Source of the DNA: Siphonodentalium dalli
Lineage: Eukaryota; Mollusca; Scaphopoda; Gadilida; Siphonodentaliidae
Length of the DNA: 64,000 nucleotides
Assembly (NCBI GenBank): GCA_032622095.1
Contig: CP136067.1
Location: 58,881,899 to 58,945,898, forward strand
Direction of reading: 5' to 3'
Below are positions 22,389 through 36,200 of this stretch, piece after piece (positions within the stretch are counted from its first letter, which is position 1; every line of letters begins with the position of its first letter). The position numbers and the translations under genes are program-made. The notes below the pieces were generated by a model that ran no database searches, had not been told where the DNA came from, and worked only from the letters and a program-made list of their open reading frames with translations.

Positions 22389-24297
22389 TTTCAAAATCAT
22401 TTGAGTGCCAATATTTGAAATGATAGGTCTAACTTTTGTAGCAATATATCATTTCATTCCATTTTAACAGTTTTGACTATTTGTCATCTGAATTGTTTTA
22501 AAATGGGAACTCGAATAGCTGCTGTGATGTGAAGAGGTTGTCCATTTTGATATATCAGTGCATTTGGGTTAACAAAGATATATATGCCTATAACTAGGTA
22601 AATGTGCAAAAAATATCAGTCAATCTATTTTTTCATGTACATGATGAGAGTGAAGTCAGCCATTTTTATATATCAGTGCATATCGGCTAACAAACAAAAT
22701 GATTGATGATTTGAGATAAGATTATTTCCTAACTGATCTGAAAATAGATCACTCACTTATAATGATTTAAACCCACACATAGTCTTCAAGGTTAGTAATC
22801 CTTAAAACTGTTTATCTGTGATATCCGAATTCAAATAGGGTCAATATTTAATACATTGCTAAGATAGGCACCATAGCCTAAAATGTATCATAATTATTTA
22901 TATGCATAGTTAATTGCTTGCTTCAACTAGAAAAAAAGCCAATACAACATAACTTTTTTTTTCATCTCAATGATATTTTCTCAATGATATTTTCCGCCAA
23001 AATATCCATGATATTGTTGCACTCTACATTTTATGACTATAAGACTATATGTGGCTTTAAGATGCAAAAAACTCTAACAACATACAAAAGCACCTCAACT
23101 TCATCATAAAAAGAATAATAGGTCAGCAAAATTTATAAATTTAGCATACTTGTAAATATCGGTGAGAAATTCCCAAAAATGTGGCTTGACAAATTCTAAT
23201 AACAAAGAGAACACTTCAATCTGATAAAATTGGTATCAAACATTCATAACAAAATCAAATAGAATAAATCAAGCCAAGTATATAACAAGAAACAGCATAA
23301 ATTCTGACAGCCTAAATTGTTTCCTGCACAGATTAAATTCTACAAACTTCATTGACTGATTGAGATTAATCGGCCTGGCGACCAATGAGACAGTAAGGCC
23401 TATGCCTTATTTTCACTATGTTTGTGTGAAGGTGTTTTCATGTACAATTTTGATGGACCACGGATAGGATTCGGCTATGCCTTATTTTCACTATGTTTGT
23501 GTGAAGGTGTTTTCATGTACAATTTTGATGGACCATGGATAGGATTCGTTAATGTGCTCATAATACCTTGGGTATGGTAGCACATGGGAAAGCCACTAAC
23601 ACCTGATCTGATGGCGATCGCAAAGTTTCCACTTTACTGTATCTTTGTGGAGGTTGGCGTGTTGCTTAACCAACACTGAAAATGTAGCAAATTCAGACAA
23701 AATGATGGATACAAATGCTTGTTCACTCAATCAATTAAGCAAACATGAATTCACAATTTATGGCAAGCAAAAGATATTTTTATTCTAAAGATGTAATAAT
23801 GGAACAGAATATGGAATACTAATTAATGCAATGTTGGAGTACCGCCCTCAGTAAGATTTGTGCCTGGTGTTTTAGCCATGACCATATTTGTCACATCTGT
23901 CATGAACAACTCTCCCTCTCAGCTGTTTGAAAAGAGGAGAAAATTTTCCATATTCTGTGAAAGAAATTTCGGCTGCAGATCACATATTTTTAAACAACAA
24001 TAATATATTATTTCATTAGTAAATTAAATTTATATAATAAACAACTGCTCTCACTTATAACAGGATAGAGTATTTAACAGCAAAATATTCATACAAATCC
24101 TATAAGTTTGAAGATTTCTCAGTCCATGTTCCTTAATGCCCAACAGCCAAAGATAAGAGAGAAATATTGAAGTTGGAGGTCACACAACTCAATGTTATTT
24201 TAATTGAAACATCCATTAAGACACTTCTCATCAAAAGTTCAGTAAATAGAAATCAAACGGTTTGTTTTTATTTCCATCCAATGGAAATTCCTTTCAT
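22389..24297. other. Intergenic; one tandem duplication, otherwise nothing recognised
   Basis: Besides the 75-bp duplication at 23399, the phrase ATATATCAGTGCAT followed by GGnTAACAAA occurs twice (22550 and 22668), a trace of an old duplication. Confidence 0.5.
23399..23550. repeat. 75-bp tandem duplication
   Basis: Two nearly identical units starting CTATGCCTTATTTTCACTAT and ending GGACCACGGATAGGATTCG, with one substitution near the end. A recent duplication. Confidence 0.85.
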
Positions 24298-24563
24298 TTA
24301 ACCCTTCCATGACTGGAGCTTCATGAAATTTTGCGAAAAGCCAGTGCCAATGCATTCTCTTATTCTCCCATAGGGAGCATCGCATATATAAGAGAATACA
24401 TTGGCCTAGCAATAGTTACCTTGACCTTATAAGCCAGTGCATTCTCTTATATATGCGAGGCTCTCTATGGGACACATTATGGGAGACTTGTATATATAAG
24501 AAAATGCACTGGCACAGGATCTTTAATTCTGCACACATGCAGCTCCCGTCATGAAAGGGTTAT
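24298..24563. mobile_element. piggyBac-type hairpin MITE (family A), copy 4
   Basis: Begins TTAACCCTTCCATGACTGGAG and ends CTCCCGTCATGAAAGGGTTA. The first hairpin has lost part of its left arm; the second keeps GCGAGGCTCTCTATGGGA. Orientation is opposite to copy 1 (TTACCTTGACCTTATAAG between hairpins). Confidence 0.75.
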
Positions 24564-24997
24564 AGAACAGTCCAAATGTCTGAATCTCTTGAGTGAGTCA
24601 ACATTTTTATAACAAAATGATATTTTACCTCCTATATATATCTAACATACACTTTAATTATGAATATAGATATAAAGTGTAATGAGTCTGACATTTAAAC
24701 TATCTCTCCCCCTCTAACAGCCTCAATTATGTTTCCCTCGTGCATTTTACTATCATTGCTGAAAGGCAGAAGATATGGTCTCAAGAAGAATCTGCACAGT
24801 ACCTGCACTTTTTGATGCTTAATGAAAATATGATTTATTAACTTATTTTAAAGAGAATAGCTATGTTCAAGGAAACTACAAGCCTAGTATATATATGTTG
24901 CTAATAAAGGGTATCTCCACAGCTTTTAAAGTGCAATATTCAAGGAAAAATTATGAATAAAGATGCCATGTCTGATTTAATTTAAATTACTATTTCG

Positions 24998-25165
24998 TAG
25001 ACTTTGGGGGGTGAAATGTATTTTTTTCGAGGCTCAGAAAATAAAGATTTCAAAAATCAAAATCCAATAGCTCTTAGCTATGAAAGGTGGGTTCCTCGAC
25101 TCACATCAAATATTTTTCAACCCGGAAGCAGAATAAATAGTAATAGTAGGGGTGTTAAATCAGAC
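24998..25165. repeat. Shortened family E palindrome
   Basis: GACTTTGGGGGGTGAAATGT and, inverted, TCAAATATTTTTCAACCCGG with TTCCTCGACTCA; an internal deletion compared with 9685-10040. Confidence 0.6.
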
Positions 25166-26358
25166 AGGGTATCTTTAACATAATACACCATTCGAAAAAT
25201 GCTATAATCACCATGTTTTAAACTTTATGCTCTCACTATCTGGAAGTCTGCTTTAGACACAACAGTAAACCCACACAGAATCATTTTAAGAATTAAATTT
25301 TGGTCACTTAATACAAGTTTTTCCAGAGCATATAAACTCAGCATATGAGTATATAAAATATATGTCACAGGCAAAATAATGCTGGACATAAATTGAACAT
25401 TGAACACTTCAGGTTACTTTAATAAAACCAAGAGACTGGCGAGTTTGATTTTTGTCAGTCATTCTGATTATCTATCTTGCTGTTGATTTCTCAGAAAATA
25501 ATATACATGTATATTTCACCACTCTGTGTTCACCCAAGACTATTTAGAATAGCTACTCACTCAATAGTCTGGAACAAATAGTATGGCTTCCCATTATGTT
25601 AAAAAAAATATTATAATAGTGTCAGCCAACCACAAATTATGTCAGAGCCAATCAGAAGATTGCTGCGTGGAATCTTCCAAGACAGGACAGAATTCCGTCA
25701 CTGAAAAAGATTCCATTCATCACCACACCATAGCTAAAATAGCGCCAATTTTTCTGTCACATGGCAAATGTCATGTGGTGTTGACAAATTTATAAATAAT
25801 GACAATTAATTAAATACCGATAAACACATGAAAAACAATTAAAAGCGACAAATTATCTAATAAATTAAATATATCCAAGGATTTTAACAATTAGCACCAA
25901 ATTTCCACATAGGAAGTGATTTCATGTTCGAGAGAACGATTATTTAGATTAAAATTAGCAGTGGAAATACAAGAATATCATAATCTTCCAGACCATCAAA
26001 TGCATAGCTGTTCCTAGATAGTCTGGGTGAACCATGACTGATTAACAAATATCACCATAGCAACTTTCATTCTGAAACAAATGTCTGTTAGCTACGTATT
26101 TCTTAGCAGTATTGTAGGAATAAATCATCAAATAGAAAGCTATTGTAGTGCTTACAACACATAAATAATCAAGGAAAGTCAAATTTTTCAAAAACCTAAT
26201 TCTCAAGTAATCAGACAACAGCTTTATAATACCATTTCATTACTGAATGGATTGTCCTATTCAGTTATAAATACAAATATTGATTTGGTCTATTATTCAG
26301 GTGCAGACGGGACTTATCATTGTCACTCAGTCATTTGGAGAGATAATAAGGCTGTTTC

Positions 26359-26624
26359 TTAACCCTTTCTATACTAAATGGATTCTCTCATTCAGATATA
26401 AAAGTATACATTGGAATGGTCTATTATTCATTAGGAGGGATGTTTAGGTAATAAAAGCAGATGACAGGCTGAACAACCGATAATACAAGAGCAGAATGAT
26501 TCATATTCATTCCTGGGAAATGTTCAAATAATAAGTTCAACAAACGACCTATTTGTTAACTTATTATCTGAACATGTTCTAAGGTAGCTTCTCGTTAACA
26601 AGTATTTAGTATAGAAAGGGTTAA
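26359..26624. mobile_element. piggyBac-type MITE (family B), full length
   Basis: TTAA at both limits and perfect inverted ends TTAACCCTTTCTATACTAAA. It contains subterminal TGAATGGATTCTC-like and TTCAACAAACGACC stretches but no large hairpin. Partial relatives lie at 26222-26330, 32430-32643 and 42193-42425, and end fragments at 42699-42730 and 62186-62214. Confidence 0.8.
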
Positions 26625-29600
26625 ACATTCCACAAGATAACTACTCTGAATATCTAGTCATCAAAGGGCTAAAATTAGTGACCGATAAATCAATGGTGAC
26701 ATTACGGTTTAAATGGAAACTAGTCATTGTACAATATCTTGAGTGCATGGCAAAATTTTAGTACTGTATCCAGACAAAACTGTATATTCTGTGTATTTAT
26801 ACCTTAAAATTGCCAGTTATAGAATATTTGAGGCGATATGAAGGTCCTGTTTCTTATAATCCTATGAAGATATTTATAAGGCTGGCTCAATCATGATGAA
26901 TATTTTGATCTGGGATGATTAAAATATAGCAATCAATAGATATTTTCAAAACTATTTAAAGCGGGGAGCAGAAATCAGAATTTGTTTCTAATTTTACGCA
27001 CTTACCGGTATATGACTTGAGGATACCCAAAACTTGAATAATTCTGTAGTCCCCATCAAATTTGATTTATAAAAAAATATGACTGTATAACAGGATATAT
27101 GCAGTTCGAATGTCGTAGATTCATAAAAAATTATAATATATGCCGATATATGTTGTTGAAAGTTCATTTGAAAAATTTGTACAGCAATTTATCACAAAAT
27201 TAGCCCCTAAACCCACCTCATATTTTTAGTAAGACACATGTGTATTATCGGCATGCAATAGTGACATAAGAGCTTAGCGCAATGATATCGATCAATGTTA
27301 TTATTATGCTAATTAGAATATAATTATGATATTCAATTTGTGTTGTGATATTTAGTATGCTACTGTGGTTGAACAATTTTGTCAAAATAAAAAGACACAT
27401 TTAAAATGGAACTATATTTTTTTCTTGAAGGTGTCTTTACTTCCTCTTTGTGATAAGGAAATCAATATATATATTTTTTTTAACCCCAACCATTTTGAGA
27501 TTGTTTTTCCTTGCTAATATGTGATAAAAAGGATCTCAAATTCTTCGTAATTCTATACAAAATTTATTAACCTCGTCCACTAAATTTGTACAGAATTGTG
27601 ACTCATTAGAGATGTTAAAGCTCATTCCATAAAGAGGCATTTTACCTGACTAGAGAAAAGGTCATTCACTTAATTTCAGCTTTGTGTACCAAATCGATCA
27701 TAATATAGACAGGTGGATGTCGATGGAATATTTCCCACCAATAAGGCCAAAAAAAAAAAGTGTTTAAGTTCTCGGGCAATTTTTTTCTTCAAATCAATGA
27801 GGGAGGGAGGGTTTTATTTTTATTTTTTATTTTTTTCTGCGCATAGTAAGCATGGACAAAGATACCTTCCTCTGTCTAGTAATAACCAGAAAGGTAGAGA
27901 GAACTGTTATGCATATAAACTCATTTAGTCTTATATAAAAATGACATTGTACTACCAGTGTATGACTGGGATTACCTAACAATATATAATGCACCTGACA
28001 TTAACTACTGTTATTGTTGTCTAAAAACTGATACCTCCCCATTCTAATATGTGATCCTGAATTTAGTCCTCTGCCTTTCAATTGTATAAAGTTACAATTA
28101 GTGTAAGTTGTTCACAATGACTAATTGTAAGAAGAGCATGAGGATCAGCTAATCATTTTCTTAATTGTAGTCATCTACTTCACGTTGTAAGCCTGCAAGT
28201 CACTTTTTAACACATTACATGTTAGAGCTCAATGCACACTAATATTCAACACATATCTGCTATGGACATGTTGATCAAATCCCAAAAAACTAAAAAAACA
28301 AAACATTTTTTTCTTCAAATTTATTTTTTCGTAAGTTTTTTTTATCATAACATCAGGCATTGCAATAATAAGGCCTAATGCGGCCCTTTTTATTCAATGC
28401 GGCGGGGCCTGAGAACCAAAACCTTTTCTTTTTTTTGGCCTAAAATAACAGTTTTACACTGAAACCAAGTGAGTATTAAAACAAGAGCATCGCTGAGCAT
28501 TGCTAAATATGCGTGTTTGACCATAAAAATGTGAAATCAGGAAATTATAAGTTGAAAAAGGACTATAACAAATTCATGCAAAAATCTTGAACTTGACCTG
28601 TATTTCTGCCTCAGAAACTCACATACCAACTTTAGTTCTGATCATGATTCAAACTGAAGTTATCGTTTTGAAACCAAAATGTTAGCAGACTGATAACATG
28701 ATACAACAATTTTATTTTATTAATACGGGCGTATAAAATGATGATATAAAGACTAAAGCATCGATATCGGTGGGCTTAAAGACTCGCCTGATCATATAGA
28801 CTCAGCTTCCCAATATAGAAGATAAATTATGATCCATTTAAGACATCCAAACAAGGTCTAAATGTTGAACAGATTGTAACAGTGTATGAAGAAAAAATAT
28901 ATAAATGATATTTCCACTACCAAATGTTCTTGAAAATATATCTAACACCTATATAGAAAAATCAGCGTTATAACTCTATAAAGCGCTTAAGTGATTTAAC
29001 TTAATATAAGATATGAAAGGCAATTCAAAAATCTGTATTTCAAATTAATTCAAAAATCATAAACTTGCAATAATGAAATAACCTACAGCTGAGCCACTTG
29101 GTCACTGATTGTCAGCCCTGCTAAAATTGTATGGAAGGCTATAAATAAATAGAATATTGAAATAAAGAATTATCAACTCACTGATGGTCAGCAAAGTTGA
29201 ATATCGACATCCGAGTGCATAGCTCCATTCAGTAGAGTACACCAATAGCCAACTGGCAAACTTGATTCAAATGTCATCATTTGAGTTTGCAAAATGGTAC
29301 TATTGATCTCTACCAATGTCAACTAAGTGGAGGAGAAGGAGGTTTTAATCCCCAAAATTAAAAGAATGGGTCTATTGTATGAGGAAAATTTTCAAAATAT
29401 CCTCGTTTCAGAAGAAACAAGTTTTGATGAGATGTTTTAAAATTGTTCCTGAAAAAATCTTCCTGAAATGTCTGGTCACTAATATTCGACTTGTTTAACA
29501 TTTAATCATGGCCATCTGTTCATATTAAAAGGAAAAACCCTGGCAATAAAAAGTCATATTGAACAGTGGTGCATGATGGACGGTATCATGGACCATGCAG

Positions 29601-30532
29601 TGTTAACCACGTTTGACTTGTAACATCATGGAGTGAAGATGTCGGGCATTTGAATACTTCTCTCTGCCAATGAATGTCAAACGCTGCACTGGCATCATTA
29701 ATAAAAATACTAGTTGTTGCAGGGGACCAGACATTAAACAGGTACTCAGTTGGGAGTCTATGGACATTGCCAGTATGCTAATCATGATGTACTCATTAAC
29801 AGCTCAGAGTGCTCACTCTTAAATGAGGATGGTTGACATGACTGGGGTAAGGGTGATGTAAAACGCACTGCAACTAATTCTACTACATAAATTGCTATAA
29901 TATGCATCCTTATTTAACACTTGTCATTATGGCGCTCTATGTTGCCAATTACTATTATTCATATTAAGCTATTCTATAGTTCGGAACTAAATAACAAAAA
30001 ATAAAGAAACCAAGTGACTTAGCGTAGCATTTCACTCAACAGAGGTAAATATAATTGAAAAATATCAAGCAATGAAGCAATAATAATTTAACATAAAAAA
30101 CATAGCTAACAATCACTCTGACATTACTCTGCATAAAAAACGATGAGTGGTATGTTTCTAGGATGTTGGATATCGATGATATATCTATCAGCAAAATTAG
30201 GTTGGTTGGTTATAGATCAAACACAATGAGCATCCCAATTGAGAAACCTTTGTCGATAGCTATAAGAATGTATTTACGTTTGATAAAATATATGAGTCTG
30301 ATGCACTTGCATTTCTGTATTTATTCCACACCAATCTATCTAGTAAGCACAATTCAGTTCTTGAATGTGTGTTTCTTTGATATAATAATTATCATAATGG
30401 TAATTAATTTGTGATGAAATAGGATCAATTCTTCAGATATGACCACAAACTGAAAGTTGATGTAATTTATGTCATTGTTCCTGGTGATAATATCAACATG
30501 ATATATTTCTAGCTTCAGCCTTCAGTCAGCAT
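26625..30532. other. Long intergenic stretch, nothing convincing
   Basis: Very AT-rich. A decayed relative of the hairpin-tailed repeats may lie at 28470-28720 (AAACAAGAGCATCGCTGAGC, CTCACATACCAACTTTAGTT). A 60-codon minus frame at 29785-29603 is somewhat GC-richer but has no supporting signals. Confidence 0.45.
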
Positions 30533-30933
30533 TTAACCCTTTACCCAACAGAAGGGCCCTGTGCCAATGCATTCTCTTATATATGCGAGTCGACCATAGG
30601 TCGCCTCGCATATATAAGAGAATGCATTGGCTTAACACATTAAAAATTATAAAATTGTTAATGAATGTAAGAAAAAATGGTAAAAAGTGTTAAAAAAAGA
30701 TTTTTTTTTAGGCAAATGCATTCTCTTATATATGCGAGGCGACCTATGGTCGACTCGCATATATAAGAGAATGCATTGGCACAGGGCATAACTGTAACCA
30801 TCACAATGTGGTCAATGAGCCGGTTCCAATGATATCCATATTTGTATGGTTCTATTGAGACAGACCGAAGATATTTTAGGCTGTTGAAGCTTTATTTGGC
30901 CGGTTTTGGCCGGTTTGTTGGGTAAAGGGTTAA
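30533..30933. mobile_element. TTAA-flanked piggyBac-type MITE with two perfect hairpins (family C)
   Basis: Ends TTAACCCTTTACCCAACA and its inverse, with TTAA at both limits as expected for piggyBac-type insertion. Inside, hairpin one (30564-30630) has 26-bp perfect arms ending TTATATATGCGAG plus an inner stem TCGACC-ATA-GGTCGC. Hairpin two (30713-30779) is the reverse complement of hairpin one. No coding frame. Confidence 0.85.
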
Positions 30934-31423
30934 TAATTTTAAATCACAAACAACTTTCAATTTATATGGACTACCTTGTCAATCTAAGTTTTGGACAATT
31001 ACATTTTACAGCAGAATTTAGGCTTTCAAAAACATCATGTATTTCTGTAAGCAGCTAGCGATTCTCACATTTCCGACCAAAATAAATTCTTTAGCAAAAC
31101 ATGATTGCTTGATTGCTAGATGGGATACATTATGCAATATCTTAGTGTATCATCCTCATGAGACATGTACCAGAAAAATCATATTTGTAGCTATATTAAT
31201 TATATTTAGCTATTAGAGCTAATATAGGTACATGTATTACTGATGGGGGATCCTTATTCACAAAACAATCATTTAAACATTGTGGGGTAACAGGATATAT
31301 CATATCTGGATGTCTATTATATAATTCCAGTGATAAAATCTCCATGTACACCTGTTGACAGAGATATCTTATAATATAACTACCTGTAACAAATTGATGA
31401 CGCATTGACAAGTAAAGTCAAAT

Positions 31424-31540
31424 TTGATTACAAAGAAACTGATTGTGACAAAGTTTGGATATTTAGATTACCTATCTCGTGATTACAAAGAAACTGGTTG
31501 TGACAAAGTTTCGTATATTTAGATTCACATCTCTTGGGTA
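31424..31540. repeat. 57-bp tandem duplication
   Basis: Two units with GATTACAAAGAAACTGATTG, GACAAAGTTT and ATATTTAGATT. Confidence 0.75.
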
Positions 31541-31740
31541 TATATAAAATGATGAATCATTATGGATCACATAATATACAAGAGCTGATTCCATTCACAA
31601 GGCAGAACACGAAGCAGAAGATTTCCGAATAAATTTGTCAATATAGTGAAAACATTTAGAGCTATCATCGCTCTGAAACATTTATGGTACAACATCATTT
31701 TGATGACTAAAACGAGAAAGAGATAGTAGTATGTGAAGTT

Positions 31741-32005
31741 TTAAAATAGTTTCATGACGGTAGCTGTGCTGGTGCAGCATTAAAGATCATGTACCAGTGT
31801 ACACTCTTATATATGCAAGTCTCCCATAGGGAGCCTCACATATATAAGAGAATGAACTGGCTAAGAAGGTCAAGGTAAATATTGTTAGGCCAATGAATTC
31901 TCTTACATATTCGAGGCACCCTATGGGAGACTTGCATATATAAGAGAATGCATTGGCAGAGGGTTTTCAGAAAATTTTAGGAAGCTCCCGTCATGGAAGG
32001 GTTAA
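31741..32005. mobile_element. piggyBac-type hairpin MITE (family A), copy 5
   Basis: Right end CTCCCGTCATGGAAGGGTTAA is intact. Two hairpins are present with TCTCCC-ATA-GGGAGC and its mirror. It lies about 0.9 kb past the 3' end of PTDSS2. Confidence 0.75.
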
Positions 32006-32429
32006 GATAACACAATACACCTTTTCCGGACAGTTACGAGTTTAATCCGTTTCTGATTACAAATTTCAATGAATACAAATGATGCAGTATGTGCTCGGGG
32101 TCAGATTTTGGGTTTAGAGTTGTATTTTTTATTTCTTCAATGCGTCTTTCTGGGACATATATTGCTCCTAGAAAGGTAGTTCATTAGGTATTTATTGATC
32201 TATTTCGATACCAGGATAAAATAAAAAGCAACATTATTAGCTGTATTATGGAGTGCAAACTGCCATGTAGTTTTAAGACCATTTTCTTTAAAAACACATA
32301 TTAGGAGCTCAGACATGGAAAAACTCAATTTGACATTTGAAATGGACAGGCCAGGTGCAGAGTTTTAAAACCAGCCTGGATTATAGATATTATCATTTGA
32401 ATCATCACATTGAATTTTTTTACACTAAA

Positions 32430-32643
32430 TACTCATTGATGAGTAATTATCAAAACCATTTGTTGAACTTTTTATCTGAACATTTCCCACAAGTGAATAG
32501 GAATACGTCTGCACTTCTACTATCTTTTCATCTCTGTCTTATGCTCCTTATTCCTGAACACCCCTCCAAATGAATAATAGTCCATATAATATATATAATT
32601 AATAACTGGGTAGAAGAATCCATTTAGTAAAGAAAGGGTTATT
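32430..32643. mobile_element. Family B MITE fragment, reversed
   Basis: Contains TACACTAAATACTCATTGA and ATTTGTTGAACTTTTTATCT, then a degraded middle and the end CCATTTAGTAAAGAAAGGGTTA. It lies about 300 bp downstream of the PTDSS2 stop. Confidence 0.6.
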
Positions 32644-32933
32644 GTGATGTGATACTCTTTTCTACTCTGAGAAAGTTTGGTTGGTTTATTGGTGTTTATC
32701 ACCAACAATCAGTGGTGTTTATTCAGAACAAACTTGCCCAGATACACAAATTTGATAATTTTCCCTTTGTGTGGAACATAAATCTGTGCTGGTCAGGATT
32801 CAAAAGAGCTAAGTCATCACTGGACAGCTAATATTGGCCCAATGCAAATGAACATTACCGACTGAGCTACCTGATTAACCAGCGGACTTCCTATTCTGCA
32901 TAATGAATGGAATCAACCCCCAATGAAATATAC

Positions 32934-32939
32934 TTTATT
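32934..32939 (-). terminator. PTDSS2: Polyadenylation signal overlapping the PTDSS2 stop codons
   Basis: AATAAA on the minus strand shares bases with the tandem TAA TAA stops. A TTGGGGGTTGATT GT-rich tract lies about 15-25 nt downstream. If used, the 3' UTR would be only a few tens of bases. A more distal signal cannot be excluded. Confidence 0.5.
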
Positions 32940-33271
32940 ATAAGCCATTTGTCAATCTATGCCTGAGGTGATTTGGTGAATTTGATGATTCTCGAGATGA
33001 GATTGTTTTCCTCCCATTAGTTTTAGACCCACGTCGAGAAATGTCGCTGTTCTCTAACAACAAAGGCACGTCGTTTTTCACATCTCTCTTGATGACAAAT
33101 CTCCATAATGTATATGCAGCGAAGAGCAGGATACCAATGCCCCAGCCAATAGCTATATGCCTTGGCAGAGGCTTGCTGACAGTCTCCCATTCAAATTTCA
33201 CAGCTATCAAAGTCTCAGACAACGCTATAGCTAGTACCATCCAAGCTTGCCTCCCAAACTTTGTACAGTTT
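32938..33271 (-). CDS. PTDSS2: PTDSS2 coding exon 10 (terminal, stop codon)
   Basis: Residues 364-474 and a TAA stop at 32940-32938, immediately followed by a second in-frame TAA. Acceptor TTATTCCAG. It encodes [20 protein letters not shown], then [20 protein letters not shown] and [10 protein letters not shown], the last two membrane segments. A 45-residue Ser/Arg/Asn-rich tail follows without the acidic, glycine-rich end of human PSS2. The tail is not conserved and gives no motif I recognise. Confidence 0.95.
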
Positions 33272-36200
33272 CTGGAATAATTACAAATTCAATTATTAAA
33301 AATAAAACAATCCATTCATTTAAAGTCCTGTCTTAAATTACACCTAGTATTATTTATTTAATGTTCACTTTTGCTGTTTTGGTGTTTTTCTTCATATTTT
33401 ATATGCTTCGAAAAGACTCACTGAACAGACTTTCAATTTTGAAAATGGGAGGTGCACTATATACTGCTTGCTGCAAATTGAAGACAGGTGCACTATTGAT
33501 GAGTGAAGTTGAAGCCCACCCACCTCGTTTTAATATCAAAACACGAACAACATCTACTTTACATCAAAACGACATGATAAAAAAAGTCGTAATAAAGATT
33601 AAAACTCAGTGATAGTCATTGCATTGAAACATCTGTATTGAAACGAACAAGAGCCTATGGCTGTTCACTATTTTTGTTAAGGATGAAGTTTGAAACAGAT
33701 AAGAAGACAGATAAGATGTGTTTTCAGTGATCGCTTTTGTTTGTTTATTGCTGATAAATATAGGTTATCACAACCATGTGGGTTTCCGAGATCCATATTC
33801 AAGACTCAAATACAAATCTTGGGAACCTACAGAGTGATGATAACCAATTTATCTTACAATTCATTCAACAGAATGTTGAATAAAAGGCAATTTGGCATAG
33901 AAACTATGTCGTTTCGCATATGAAATAGCACACCGTGCTGTTGACATCGCTGTGCATTACTGTGAAGTTTTACATCAATGATTCCTGGTGTCAATACAGA
34001 TCCGTTTGTAATTACGTGTCGAATCATACATCAATGATTCCTGGTGTCAATATAGATCCGTTTGTAATTATGTGTTGAATCAAAATATTGCTGTTTTCAT
34101 AGAATTCAATTGCTCATAGAAATCACTGTTTTTAGAAATAAAGTGTAATCACTGTTGCCATCGAGGATACGGCTTGTTGCCATTCAGGATACAGAATCAT
34201 AAACTGCCTAGTAGGGCTGGGCGGTATTTCAATATATTGACTATAGTCGGTTTGGAAAAGCAAAACCGTATTGAAACCGTGTGTAAAATAAAAATTCAAT
34301 ATATCGTAACTGCAATTTTATCACCTTAAAAGACGGTTTCAAATTACAATCCAATACTGAGTTGAATACTTTAGCGGACCGCTGATTGAAAGCAGCCTTT
34401 ACCGGTTGCTCCCATGTTATGTCTCTGTTGTATTCAATTGTAACCAATGACGCAATGGTTGTATTTTGGGCTGAAGTAGAGCGATGGAGTATCTTCTTCC
34501 GAATTCAACCTGATAGCGGTGTAACGTCACGAGCGATACTTCGTCCAAACTTTTCGACTCACGACTCGGCGGTATTTGTTGTTCAATTATATCTTAAAAT
34601 TTGACTCAGGTTGACTGACAAATCCGTGACATTCATTCAACTAGTCCGCCATTGAGTATTTGCAGACGCAGAATATGACCCGCAGGTGTTGGTCGAAGTA
34701 TATCACTTGGGACGTTACCTCGCTACCATCAACCCCAATTTTAAATATAGTTGAACTGCATTGTCTCCCTTCCGTTTCACCTTGCTATTATTATTTCATT
34801 ATTATGATAATACATGAATAAAGTTCTCCCCCTTAACTAAATCTCGTGTTCAAAAGTTAATTAAAAATGTTCCGTAATTAATTGTGTGTGATAGACTGCA
34901 GAAGCCCAGAATGAACCATCTTGGCCCAATTCTACTAGGTCCTCTATCAACCTATGAGCACGTGCTTAGCTATGACGTCACGGGAATGTGAATCGCGTGC
35001 TGAAATGCAAACAATGGAGTGATCAGGATAACTTGAGCCTGTTATGCACTCAATGTTGTTGCGTATTCCAGAATGCCCGAACTTTATATAATGGACACAT
35101 GCCATTCTGAGAATAGTTTATCATTTACTGCCTGGCGATAGTGTGTAGAATTTTAATCCCTAATAACGAAAACCCGGAGTGTTATATCTCTCGTTTAAAA
35201 TTTGATTTTACGTGATATTTTTCAATAGTAAAATATTCAATAAAACCGTATATCGCGGTGTTATTTTGGAAATATCGCGGTTTTTAAAAACGTCAATACC
35301 GTCCAACCCTACTGCCTAGTCATTTCTGCATGTATTTGAGGAAAGAGAGGTTAATTGCAAGGTAATATATTTTATGGTATGGTTCTACTATATATCGATG
35401 AAGTCCTTCATTGTTTTTGTTTGCTTGTTTTCTTATTTGAGAAAACAAAGTCTAGTGATGTTCCGATAATCGGAATCGCCCATCGGCCGATAATAGCCCA
35501 TCGGATATTGATTGTACCTCGCAGTTGAACATCGGCTTTTACCGATTGTCAAATCAAACAAAAACGTTCTAGTATCTAAGCGCAATATGCACGCTTTAAT
35601 AAACGTATGCAATGTAGTATTTAATGTAAAACGCAGTTATAACAGCCTAAAAAGAAGCTATTGGCATCGTCCAAACAGTCTGATATGATTATATATAAGC
35701 ATAGCAATACACCTGCCCTACATATCCAGTGTAATATGAAGTTATTGGTTCAATCGCATGGCTACTATAAAATAGATTCAAAGAAAGCTTTAAACAGCTG
35801 ACCTCATTACACTTCCTGTTGAGCACGTGTCATGCTGTGAAGTCACAAGCTGTGTCAATAATTTGAAGCACACACTGAATGAATTAGTAGTCGCAATCAG
35901 AACTGTCTTCAATATCGACCAACATGAGGAGGGGCATAATTGGCTTTTTCGTCTGTAGGGGACAATATGGTAAAGTATTCCTAAATTGCACTTGTTTTTT
36001 TTCGCTCAGCGAGTTGCCATTGTTATAGTGATGCTCTCATTACAAGTTACGTGTACGCAATGAAATATGCTTAGCTCCACTTTGAACTTTGGTCTCGCGA
36101 AACAAAAATTGAGTAGACGGAGCTTCTCAGTTGTTAAAAGACAAAAGGTGTGACCAATGGGAATTTGGGAAATCTCAGACTAATACGACAGCAATTATTA

